The translations under genes and the position numbers were made by a program. This document shows positions 25,950 to 33,755 of a DNA stretch of 64,000 nt, piece by piece (position 1 is the stretch's first letter; each line of letters starts with the position of its first letter). The notes beneath the pieces were generated by a model that was not told where the DNA came from, searched no databases, and saw only the letters and a list, made by a program, of their open reading frames with translations. Source of the stretch: Bacteroidaceae bacterium (GTDB lineage: Bacteria > Bacteroidota > Bacteroidia > Bacteroidales > Bacteroidaceae); assembly GCA_024698925.1 (NCBI GenBank), contig JAILQO010000010.1:38887-102886 (forward strand), in the 5' to 3' direction.

Positions 25950-27817
25950 CCTACCTTTCCATCCTTCAAACCTATTTTGGTTTTCCTTCCTTTCGGGGTA
26001 TCCAGCAGGATATCATCGAGAGTATAGGTGCTGGGCACGATACGCTCGGCCTCATGCCAACAGGTGGGGGAAAAAGCGTTACCTTTCAGGTGCCAGCATT
26101 GGCCATGGAGGGCATCTGTCTTGTGATCAGTCCGTTGATCGCGTTGATGAAGGATCAGGTAGAGAACCTTCGCAGTAAGGGGATCAAGGCTACGGCCATT
26201 TATACAGGCATGACGCACGATGAGGTCCTCATCGTATTAGAGAATTGTATCTTCGGGAATTACAAATTCCTTTATGTCTCGCCGGAGCGTCTTTCCTCGG
26301 AACTCTTTCAATCAAAACTTGCACACATGCATGTGAGTTTCGTTACTGTGGACGAGGCTCACTGTATATCGCAGTGGGGGTATGATTTCCGTCCTTCTTA
26401 CACGCAGATTGCTCAGATCCGTAAGTTGGTGCCTCACGCTCCTGTCTTGGCGCTTACGGCTACGGCAACACCCCTGGTGGTTGAAGATATTCAGCGGCAG
26501 CTAGGCTTTCGTGAGCCGAATGTCAAGCGCATGAGCTTTGTTCGCAAGAATCTTGCATACATCGTTCGCCGCGTCGTTTCCACCCGTGAATTGGATATCC
26601 TTGATTTGCTCAAAGAGTATCAGGGCTCCTCCATCGTTTATACGCGCAACCGCATGTCCACGTTTGAACTGGCCTCATGGCTGTCACAACAGGGCGTGAC
26701 GGCGACGTTTTACCATGCAGGTCTCACGGATCAGGAAAAGACGGAACGAGCAGCCGCATGGCGTAAAGGATCTATACGGGTCATGGTTGCAACGAATGCC
26801 TTCGGCATGGGAATCGACAAGTCGGATGTCCGTTCCGTAATTCACTATGATGTCCCGGATTCTCCCGAGGCTTATTTCCAAGAGGCCGGACGTGCGGGGC
26901 GTGACGGTCAGCCGGCAGCGGCCATTCTCCTTTATGATGACCACTCCGCAGCCATGTTGCGTCGTCGCATTGATGACACCTTCCCGCCCGAGGATTATGT
27001 CGCCCAGGTTTATGAGGATGTCTGCTGCTTCCTGCAGATGGCCATGGGAGATGGGCTAGGGGTTACGCGTGAGTTCAATATAGATCTCTTTTGTCGTACT
27101 TTCCACCATTTCCCTGTCCGTGCATACAATGCCCTCCAGCTTCTCTCGCGTGCGGGGTATATCGAATGGGCTGACGCAGAGGAGAATCATAGTCGTGTTC
27201 GCATCGTATGTCGTCGTGAGGAGCTGTATGCCTATCGCCTTCCACCTGCGTCTGAGGGCGTTCTTAATTATCTGTTACGCACATGTACGGGACTTTTCAG
27301 CGATTTCGTGTTCATTGACGAGGTTGAAATCGGACGTACGCTTGGTATCCCCGAATCAGAGGTGTGTGCGAATTTGATAGACCTCAGCCGTCGTCATGTC
27401 CTTCAGTACGTCCCGCGCAAGTTTATCCCCTATATCACTTTTGTGCAACGACGTGTTGAGCGCGAGGAAATTGTATTACCCCGTACCGTATATGCAGATC
27501 GCAAGTTAGAGATGCAGCAGCGTATTCAAACCATGATAGGATACCTCACCACGGATGAATGTCGCAGCCGTTATCTGGTGTCTTATTTTGGTGAGAAGTC
27601 TAGTGTGGATTGTGGACTCTGCGATAACTGCGTGGATATGACGGCTCCAAGTTATCCTGTGGATCAGCTCGAAGCACTGCGGGAACGTATCCTTTCAACC
27701 ATTCGCGAACAGCATATCACGTCCATCACGCAACTGCGTTTCCCCGATGTTCCAGATGCAATGCTGACATACGTGATACGTTGCATGATTGACGAGGAAC
27801 AGTGGCCTTTGTCTTGA
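25946..27817 (+). CDS. recQ: ATP-dependent DNA helicase RecQ
   Basis: The protein has 623 residues. Walker A TGGGKSVTF, DEAH box VDEAHCISQWGYDFRPSY and the RecQ helicase C-terminal block (TNAFGMGIDKSDVR, EAGRAGRDG) are present. The zinc-binding region ends FGEKSSVDCGLCDNC. A winged helix follows, and the C-terminal about 50 residues look like a short HRDC-like or divergent end. ATGA overlap with recJ shows one transcript. Confidence 0.95.
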   Translation: MTYLSILQTYFGFPSFRGIQQDIIESIGAGHDTLGLMPTGGGKSVTFQVPALAMEGICLVISPLIALMKDQVENLRSKGIKATAIYTGMTHDEVLIVLENCIFGNYKFLYVSPERLSSELFQSKLAHMHVSFVTVDEAHCISQWGYDFRPSYTQIAQIRKLVPHAPVLALTATATPLVVEDIQRQLGFREPNVKRMSFVRKNLAYIVRRVVSTRELDILDLLKEYQGSSIVYTRNRMSTFELASWLSQQGVTATFYHAGLTDQEKTERAAAWRKGSIRVMVATNAFGMGIDKSDVRSVIHYDVPDSPEAYFQEAGRAGRDGQPAAAILLYDDHSAAMLRRRIDDTFPPEDYVAQVYEDVCCFLQMAMGDGLGVTREFNIDLFCRTFHHFPVRAYNALQLLSRAGYIEWADAEENHSRVRIVCRREELYAYRLPPASEGVLNYLLRTCTGLFSDFVFIDEVEIGRTLGIPESEVCANLIDLSRRHVLQYVPRKFIPYITFVQRRVEREEIVLPRTVYADRKLEMQQRIQTMIGYLTTDECRSRYLVSYFGEKSSVDCGLCDNCVDMTAPSYPVDQLEALRERILSTIREQHITSITQLRFPDVPDAMLTYVIRCMIDEEQWPLS

Positions 27818-27887
27818 CATAGATTGTCTTTTTGCTTATGAATACCAAAATATGGCAGGATAGGCCCCTCATTTGATGACATTTTAT

Positions 27888-27895
27888 TATCTTTG
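27888..27895 (+). promoter_or_regulatory. -7 promoter box of the threonine operon
   Basis: TATCTTTG, 32 bp before the thrA ATG. No TTTG at ideal -33 spacing; no leader peptide or riboswitch is visible in the 110-bp gap after recQ. Confidence 0.5.
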
Positions 27896-27927
27896 CACGC
27901 AAAAATAGAAACTTCTGTAAAGGACTC

Positions 27928-30357
27928 ATGAAAGTACTCAAGTTTGGCGGAACATCTGTAGGTTCCGTGGAGAGCATCCTCAGTGTCAAGCGCATCGTAG
28001 AAGCGCAGGACGAACCAGTGATTGTTGTGGTATCTGCCTTGGGGGGCATTACTGACCAACTTCTCCGCACTTCACAGTTGGCAGTTAGTGGCGATGTGAC
28101 GTATCTCACAGCTTATGCTGAGATGGCAGAACGCCACCACACGATGATAGATGCCATTATCCCCGCTGGTCCTGTACGTGATGGACTGATCTGCACAGTG
28201 GATAGCCTTCTCGAAGAGTTGCGCTCCATTTTCCAGGGTGTCTATCTCATTCGGGATCTCTCTCCGAAAACGCAGGCCGCTATTGTCAGCTATGGCGAAC
28301 GCCTCAGTAGTACCATTGTTGCCACCCTCATTCGTGGCGCGCAGTGGTACGATAGTCGTGAGTTCATTAAGACGGAGGTCAAGGGAGGTCGCTCCTTGTT
28401 AGCGAGCGATCTGACGAATGAACTGGTACGTAAGACGTGGACCACAATTCCTCAGGTATCATTGGTCCCGGGCTTTATTTCTACCGACGCGGAGAGTGGC
28501 GAGATTACCAATCTGGGACGTGGTGGTTCTGACTATACGGCCAGTATCATTGCCGCTGCCTTGGATGCTGATGTGTTGGAAATTTGGACCGATGTCGATG
28601 GTTTCATGACGGCTGATCCCCGTGTGATTTCTTCGGCCTACGTGATTCCCGAGCTCTCCTATATCGAGGCGATGGAGCTTTGCAACTTCGGCGCCAAGGT
28701 GGTCTATCCTCCCACCATCTACCCCGTCTGCATCAAGAATATCCCTATTCTCATCAAGAATACCTTCAACCCGGATGCTCCTGGTACGATTATTAAGAAA
28801 GAGGTCGCTGATGATACGCGCTCTATCAAGGGTATCTCCAGCATCAAAGGCACCACGCTCATCACCGTCTCCGGTCTCTCCATGGTGGGTGTGATTGGTG
28901 TGAACCGCCGCATCTTCTCCGTGCTGGCAGCCAACGGCATCTCCGTATTCATGGTGTCGCAGGCATCGTCAGAGAATAGCACCAGTATCGGCGTGCGCGA
29001 CGAGGATGCTACAGAGGCTTGTCGTGTGCTCAATGAAGAGTTTGCCAAGGAAATCAAGACGGGTTCCATGTTCCCCATGCAAGCCGAATGTGGCCTTGCC
29101 ACCGTGGCAGTTGTGGGTGAGAACATGAAGCATACGCCAGGTATCGCAGGTAAATTGTTTGGAACACTTGGCCGTTCTGGTATCAGTGTGATTGCTTGTG
29201 CCCAAGGTGCATCTGAGACCAATATCTCCTTCGTCGTGGATGGCAAGTATCTGCGCAAGACGTTAAATGTGATTCATGATGCCTTCTTCCTTTCCGAGTA
29301 TCAAGTCCTGAACCTCTTCCTTTGTGGCGTCGGCACTGTAGGTTGTTCGCTGATCGAACAGCTGGCCTCCCAACAGGAAGAACTGAAACAGGAGCATGGC
29401 CTCAAGTTGAATGTCGTAGGATTGGCTAGCAGTAAGAAGGCTGTCTTCGATCGTGGTGGTCTTGACCTGACTCATTGGCGCGAACTCTTGGATGCCGCAC
29501 CTGCAAGCAATACCCAGCGCCTCCGCGACGAGGTGATTGGCATGAATATCTTTAATTCTGTTTTTGTCGATTGCACAGCATCTGCGGAGGTGGCCAGCCT
29601 CTATCAAGGATTCCTTGAACATAATATCAACGTAGTGGCAGCCAACAAGATAGCGGCCAGTAGCGACTATAAGAACTATCATGAGTTGAAGGCGACAGCC
29701 CAACGTCGTGGTGTCAAATATCTCTTCGAGACCAACGTGGGAGCCGGTTTGCCGATTATCCGAACCATCAACGACCTCATTCATAGTGGCGACAAGATTT
29801 TGCGCATTGAGGCTGTCCTCAGTGGCACTTTGAACTATATCTTCAACAAGATCAGTGCCGATGTGCCTTTCAGCGAGACCGTGCGTATGGCGAAGGCTGA
29901 AGGTTATAGTGAGCCAGATCCCCGCATCGATCTTAGTGGTAAGGATGTCATTCGCAAGCTTGTGATTCTTGCTCGCGAGGCGGGCTATCAAGTAGAGCAG
30001 GCCGACGTGGATGCCCAACTGTTTATCCCTAACAGCTTCTTCGAAGGTAGTGTTGAGCAGTTCTGGGAGAAGCTTCCCACACTTGATGCTGACTTTGAGC
30101 AGCGCCGTCAGCGTGTTGTGGCTGAAGGCAAGCGTTGGCGTTTTGTCGCTAAATATGAGGATGGCCGTGCAAGCGTGGCCCTTGCAGAGATTCCGCAGAG
30201 CCATCCCTTCTACCGCCTCGAAGGTAGTAATAACATCGTCATGCTCACAACCGAGCGTTATCGTGAGTATCCAATGCTGATTCAAGGCTATGGCGCCGGT
30301 GCCAGCGTAACTGCTGCCGGTGTCTTTGCTGATATCATGTCTATAGCTAATATCTAA
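27928..30357 (+). CDS. thrA: Bifunctional aspartate kinase / homoserine dehydrogenase
   Basis: The protein has 809 residues. The aspartokinase part starts MKVLKFGGTSVGS and runs to about 290, followed by paired ACT regulatory domains (about 310-455). The homoserine dehydrogenase part starts near 465 with GVGTVGCSL and contains the conserved ANKIAASSDY region and GTLNYIFNKI. It catalyses the first and third steps from aspartate to threonine and methionine. Its stop overlaps the start of the next gene by one base (TAATG). Confidence 0.96.
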   Translation: MKVLKFGGTSVGSVESILSVKRIVEAQDEPVIVVVSALGGITDQLLRTSQLAVSGDVTYLTAYAEMAERHHTMIDAIIPAGPVRDGLICTVDSLLEELRSIFQGVYLIRDLSPKTQAAIVSYGERLSSTIVATLIRGAQWYDSREFIKTEVKGGRSLLASDLTNELVRKTWTTIPQVSLVPGFISTDAESGEITNLGRGGSDYTASIIAAALDADVLEIWTDVDGFMTADPRVISSAYVIPELSYIEAMELCNFGAKVVYPPTIYPVCIKNIPILIKNTFNPDAPGTIIKKEVADDTRSIKGISSIKGTTLITVSGLSMVGVIGVNRRIFSVLAANGISVFMVSQASSENSTSIGVRDEDATEACRVLNEEFAKEIKTGSMFPMQAECGLATVAVVGENMKHTPGIAGKLFGTLGRSGISVIACAQGASETNISFVVDGKYLRKTLNVIHDAFFLSEYQVLNLFLCGVGTVGCSLIEQLASQQEELKQEHGLKLNVVGLASSKKAVFDRGGLDLTHWRELLDAAPASNTQRLRDEVIGMNIFNSVFVDCTASAEVASLYQGFLEHNINVVAANKIAASSDYKNYHELKATAQRRGVKYLFETNVGAGLPIIRTINDLIHSGDKILRIEAVLSGTLNYIFNKISADVPFSETVRMAKAEGYSEPDPRIDLSGKDVIRKLVILAREAGYQVEQADVDAQLFIPNSFFEGSVEQFWEKLPTLDADFEQRRQRVVAEGKRWRFVAKYEDGRASVALAEIPQSHPFYRLEGSNNIVMLTTERYREYPMLIQGYGAGASVTAAGVFADIMSIANI

Positions 30358-31595
30358 TGAAGCATTTGATTATTTTGGGCGACGGTATGGCCGATTGGCA
30401 CGTACCCTCCCTTGACAATAAAACCCTACTGCAATATGCCCATACACCCGCGATGGACTGGTTAGCACGGAACGGCCGCAGTGGTATGCTGAAGACGATT
30501 CCTGATGGCTTCCATCCGGGTAGCGAGGTGGCCAACAGCAGCATCCTCGGTTATGACCAGCATGTAGTTTATGAGGGCCGTGGCCCATTGGAAGCCGCCA
30601 GCATCGGCGTGGAACTGGAGCCCGGCGATTTAGCGCTGCGCTGCAATTTGGTATGCGTAGAGGGCGATATCCTCAAGAATCATTCCTGCGGTCGTTTGGA
30701 AACGGAAGAGGCCGATGTCCTCATCCAGTATCTGAATGAGCATTTGGCGAACGAACGGGTCCACTTCTATACGGGCGTTCAGTATCGTCATCTCTTGGTG
30801 ATTAAAGGTGGCAATAAGCATCTGCATTGCACGCCTCCCCATGACATCCCGCTCCAGCCTTGGCGCGATTATCAGATTACGGCGGAGACGGCAGAGGCAG
30901 AGGAGACGGCAGCTTTGCTGCGCGACCTCGTCCGCCGTTCCCAGGAGTTACTGCCTGCGCATAATTTAAATAAGGAACGCGCGCGCGAGGGTAAGGATAT
31001 GGCATCCAGCATCTGGCCGTGGGGTGGGGGCTACCGTCCGCAAATGGTACCTCTGACCGAGCGTTTCCCACAGATTCGCCGTGGTGCCGTAATCACTGCC
31101 GTTGATCTCATTCGTGGAATCGGTCACTATGCCGGGCTTCGCGTCATCAATGTGCCCGGGGCTACGGGTCTCTATGATACCAACTTCGAGGGCAAGGCGC
31201 AAGCCGCTGTTGAGGCGCTGCGCAGTGGTGATGACTTTGTCTATCTCCATGTTGAGGCTTCCGATGAGGCTGGGCACGATGGCTCTATTCCTCTCAAACT
31301 CCAGACCATTGAGGATTTGGATCATCGGTTGATTCAGCCCATTCTTGATGAACTGGGATTGATGAACGATGGGCCTCAGACACAGTCATCTATAGGCCCG
31401 TTAGCCATCGCCTTACTCCCTGACCATCCCACTCCTTGCGAGCACCGTACCCATACGGCAGAGCCCATTCCCTTCACTATCTACTACCCTGGTATTGAAC
31501 CAGATGGCGTGCAGACTTTTGATGAGGATGCTGCCCGTGATGGTGCTTATGGTACGCTCGAAGGTGATGAATTCATCAAGCTATTTATGAATTAA
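30357..31595 (+). CDS. ApgM-like phosphoglycerate mutase family protein, candidate homoserine kinase
   Basis: The protein has 412 residues of the alkaline-phosphatase-like, cofactor-independent phosphoglycerate mutase superfamily (archaeal ApgM type). Metal-site motifs are LGDGMAD (8-14), ANSSILGYD, HVEASDEAGHDG and LPDHPTP followed by HRTHTAEPIPF. By sequence alone it would be annotated phosphoglycerate mutase. It sits between thrA and thrC, overlapping the thrA stop, at the place where thrB (homoserine kinase) is otherwise found; no thrB is seen here. A role as an alternative homoserine kinase has been proposed for such operon members, as I recall; I cannot confirm it from the sequence. Confidence 0.85.
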   Translation: MKHLIILGDGMADWHVPSLDNKTLLQYAHTPAMDWLARNGRSGMLKTIPDGFHPGSEVANSSILGYDQHVVYEGRGPLEAASIGVELEPGDLALRCNLVCVEGDILKNHSCGRLETEEADVLIQYLNEHLANERVHFYTGVQYRHLLVIKGGNKHLHCTPPHDIPLQPWRDYQITAETAEAEETAALLRDLVRRSQELLPAHNLNKERAREGKDMASSIWPWGGGYRPQMVPLTERFPQIRRGAVITAVDLIRGIGHYAGLRVINVPGATGLYDTNFEGKAQAAVEALRSGDDFVYLHVEASDEAGHDGSIPLKLQTIEDLDHRLIQPILDELGLMNDGPQTQSSIGPLAIALLPDHPTPCEHRTHTAEPIPFTIYYPGIEPDGVQTFDEDAARDGAYGTLEGDEFIKLFMN

Positions 31596-31659
31596 AAGAT
31601 TTAAGGATTTCAAGATTTTGATTTATAGACAATCTTTAAATATTAAATTCTTAAATCTT
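31596..31659. repeat. AT-rich inverted repeat between apgM-like gene and thrC
   Basis: AAGATTTAAG (31596-31605) is inverted as CTTAAATCTT (31650-31659) in a 77-bp gap made almost only of A and T. It can fold into a weak hairpin. Similar AT-rich spacers occur around exbB and inside tatD. Confidence 0.55.
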
Positions 31660-31672
31660 AAAATAAAAAGAG

Positions 31673-32983
31673 ATGTTCTACTACAGTACCAATCATTCCG
31701 CCGCTCGCGCCACCCTGCGCGATGCCGTAGTCCGTGGTCTTGCAGAGGATCGCGGCCTGTATATGCCTGAGGTCATCAAACAGCTCCCGGCTTCATTCTG
31801 GAGCGAAATGGCCGACCTCACGTTTCAGGAAGTCGCTTATCGTGTGGCCGATGCCTTCTTTGGCGAGGACGTAGAGGCCGATGCGCTTCGCAAGATTGTC
31901 TATGACACCCTTGCCTTTGACACTCCCGTGGTGCGTGTTGAGGACAATATCTATGCCCTTGAACTCTTCCACGGACCAACTCTTGCCTTCAAGGATGTCG
32001 GTGCAAGGTTTATGGCCCGCCTGCTGCAGTATTTCCTCGGTGGTGATGGCTCAGAGGTCAACGTTCTCGTTGCCACCTCTGGCGATACCGGTTCCGCTGT
32101 GGCCAACGGCTTCCTCGGCGTGGAGGGTATTCACGTCTATGTGCTCTATCCCAAGGGCAAGGTATCACCCATTCAGGAGTGCCAGTTCACAACCTTGGGC
32201 CAGAATATTACTGCGCTTGAAGTGGATGGCGTCTTTGATGATTGTCAGGCACTTGTGAAGTCTGCCTTCATGGATCAGGAGCTGAACGCACACATGCGTC
32301 TCACTTCAGCTAACAGCATCAACGTAGCCCGCTTCCTTCCACAGGCTTTCTACTACTTCTGGGCTTATGCGCAACTGCTGAAAGCCTCAAAGCTTTCATC
32401 TTCCGACAGTCAACTTGTCGTTTGCGTGCCCTCTGGAAACTTCGGCAATATCTGTTCCGCCCTCTTTGGTCACGCGATGGGACTGCCCATCAAGCGTTTC
32501 ATTGCGGCCAACAATGCCAATAGCGTTTTCTATGAGTATCTGCAGAGTGGTGACTATCGTCCCCGTCCGTCAGTTCAGACCATTGCCAATGCAATGGATG
32601 TCGGTGATCCCTCTAACTTTGCACGCATCCTGGAACTGTACAAAGGCGATCATGCCCGCATCGTGTCGCTGATTTCCGGCGCAACCTATACCGACGACCA
32701 GATTGCTGCAACCATGCGTGACTGCTATGCCCGTACTGGCTATGTGCTTGATCCTCACGGCGCTTGTGGCTATCGTGCACTCAAGGAGCAGCTGCAATCT
32801 GGCGAGGTTGGTGTCTTCCTTGAGACGGCTCATCCCGCCAAGTTTAAGGATACCGTAGATCATATTCTCGGCATCGACCTCCCCATCCCGGAGAAGCTAC
32901 AAGCCTTCATGCGGGGACAGAAGCAGAGTGTCCCTATTTCCAAGGACTTCGCTGATTTCAAAGCCTATCTCCTTCAACAATAA
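31673..32983 (+). CDS. thrC: Threonine synthase
   Basis: The protein has 436 residues. The pyridoxal-phosphate lysine is in GPTLAFKDVGARFM. Phosphate-binding VATSGDTGSAVANG and the C-terminal DPHGACGYRAL are family blocks. It converts O-phosphohomoserine to threonine, completing the operon. It is followed by a convergent terminator shared with hsp20. Confidence 0.96.
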   Translation: MFYYSTNHSAARATLRDAVVRGLAEDRGLYMPEVIKQLPASFWSEMADLTFQEVAYRVADAFFGEDVEADALRKIVYDTLAFDTPVVRVEDNIYALELFHGPTLAFKDVGARFMARLLQYFLGGDGSEVNVLVATSGDTGSAVANGFLGVEGIHVYVLYPKGKVSPIQECQFTTLGQNITALEVDGVFDDCQALVKSAFMDQELNAHMRLTSANSINVARFLPQAFYYFWAYAQLLKASKLSSSDSQLVVCVPSGNFGNICSALFGHAMGLPIKRFIAANNANSVFYEYLQSGDYRPRPSVQTIANAMDVGDPSNFARILELYKGDHARIVSLISGATYTDDQIAATMRDCYARTGYVLDPHGACGYRALKEQLQSGEVGVFLETAHPAKFKDTVDHILGIDLPIPEKLQAFMRGQKQSVPISKDFADFKAYLLQQ

Positions 32984-33033
32984 ACATAGAAAAAAGGCCG
33001 AAGCTTTCAGGGCTCCGGCCTTTTTCTATGTTT
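32982..33033. terminator. Bidirectional terminator between thrC and hsp20
   Basis: A long inverted repeat: AAACATAGAAAAAAGGCC on the left arm and GGCCTTTTTCTATGTTT on the right arm, so U-runs occur for both transcripts. The thrC stop lies in its first bases. Confidence 0.85.
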
Positions 33034-33041
33034 ACAGGTTG

Positions 33042-33467
33042 TTATGCGATAGCGATGTTACGTGAGACTTTCGTCTCTTCTTTCTTGACCTTCGGCAGGA
33101 TGATGGTCAGCACGCCGTCCTCCACCTTAGCGGTGATACCGTCTTTCTGTACATCCTTTGGCAGCGTGTAGGCCTGTTGGTAGTTGGTGTACGAGAATTC
33201 GCGACGTAGGAAGTGCTCTTTCTTGTTCTCCTCCTTGTGCTCGAATTTGTTCTCGATGGCAATGTTCAGATTGCCTTCATCGTTGATGCTGATGCGGCAG
33301 AATTCTTTCTTCAGACCAGGAGCAGCAACCTCCATGGTGTAAGCGTTTTCATCGTCTTTTACGTTGACGGCAGGTGCGGTACGTGGTGCGCAAGCAACGA
33401 CATCATTGTCAAAGAAATCATCGAATACTGTGGGGAACCAACTGTTTTTGAACATTACTGGTAACAT
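33042..33467 (-). CDS. Small heat shock protein, Hsp20/alpha-crystallin family
   Basis: The protein has 141 residues. The alpha-crystallin domain runs from about residue 35 (APAVNVKDDENAYTMEVAAPG) to the C-terminus, with GVLTIILPK and the terminal IAIA tail like the family I-X-I motif. It binds unfolding proteins as an oligomer without ATP. A strong ribosome binding site (AGGAGG) lies 8 nt before the ATG, which is unusual in this genome. Transcription probably starts from a sigma54-type promoter upstream. Confidence 0.94.
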   Translation of the reverse strand: MLPVMFKNSWFPTVFDDFFDNDVVACAPRTAPAVNVKDDENAYTMEVAAPGLKKEFCRISINDEGNLNIAIENKFEHKEENKKEHFLRREFSYTNYQQAYTLPKDVQKDGITAKVEDGVLTIILPKVKKEETKVSRNIAIA

Positions 33468-33554
33468 GATTAAAACCTCCTATACTTTAATGGTTAAACT
33501 TTAGTCTTTTTCTTGTCGCTCCCGAATCTTGTCGGCGGCGTACAACCATGTTTA

Positions 33555-33571
33555 AACAACATCCGTGCCAA
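33555..33571 (-). promoter_or_regulatory. Sigma54 (-24/-12) type promoter upstream of hsp20
   Basis: The minus strand reads TTGGCACGGATGTTGTT: the -24 box TTGGCACG is perfect and the -12 box is TTGT instead of TTGC, a variant known from the E. coli pspA promoter. Spacing from GG to GT is 10 nt. The predicted start is near 33544, 77 nt before the ATG. Confidence 0.6.
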
Positions 33572-33605
33572 ATTGATTGTTTCTATGTAACTCGTTCATT
33601 ATCAT

Positions 33606-33636
33606 GACAATCTGTCCATTATTGAGACATTTTGTC
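33606..33636. promoter_or_regulatory. Tandem GACA-N3-TGTC palindromes, candidate activator sites
   Basis: GACAATCTGTC (33606-33616) and GACATTTTGTC (33626-33636) are exactly 20 bp apart, each followed by CCA. They lie about 65 and 85 bp upstream of the predicted hsp20 start, where enhancer sites of sigma54 promoters are found, and also upstream of the divergent BNR gene promoter. Confidence 0.5.
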
Positions 33637-33690
33637 CACTTCGCCCGCTACAAAATGGCAGTTGCTTACGGAATAGTTTTTTCTCTTTTC

Positions 33691-33722
33691 TTTGGTGAAG
33701 TGCCGAAAATAGCATAAATTTG
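33691..33722 (+). promoter_or_regulatory. Promoter of the BNR/LamG protein gene
   Basis: -33 TTTG at 33691-33694, 20-bp spacer, -7 TAAATTTG at 33715-33722; the ATG is at 33756. Confidence 0.65.
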
Positions 33723-33755
33723 CCGCAGAAACAACCATTTAATAGTTATATCAGT

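Noticed and set aside
27818..27927. Attenuator or riboswitch before thrA
   Set aside because: Only 110 bp, no threonine- or isoleucine-rich leader peptide and no terminator/antiterminator pair; only a -7 box seen.
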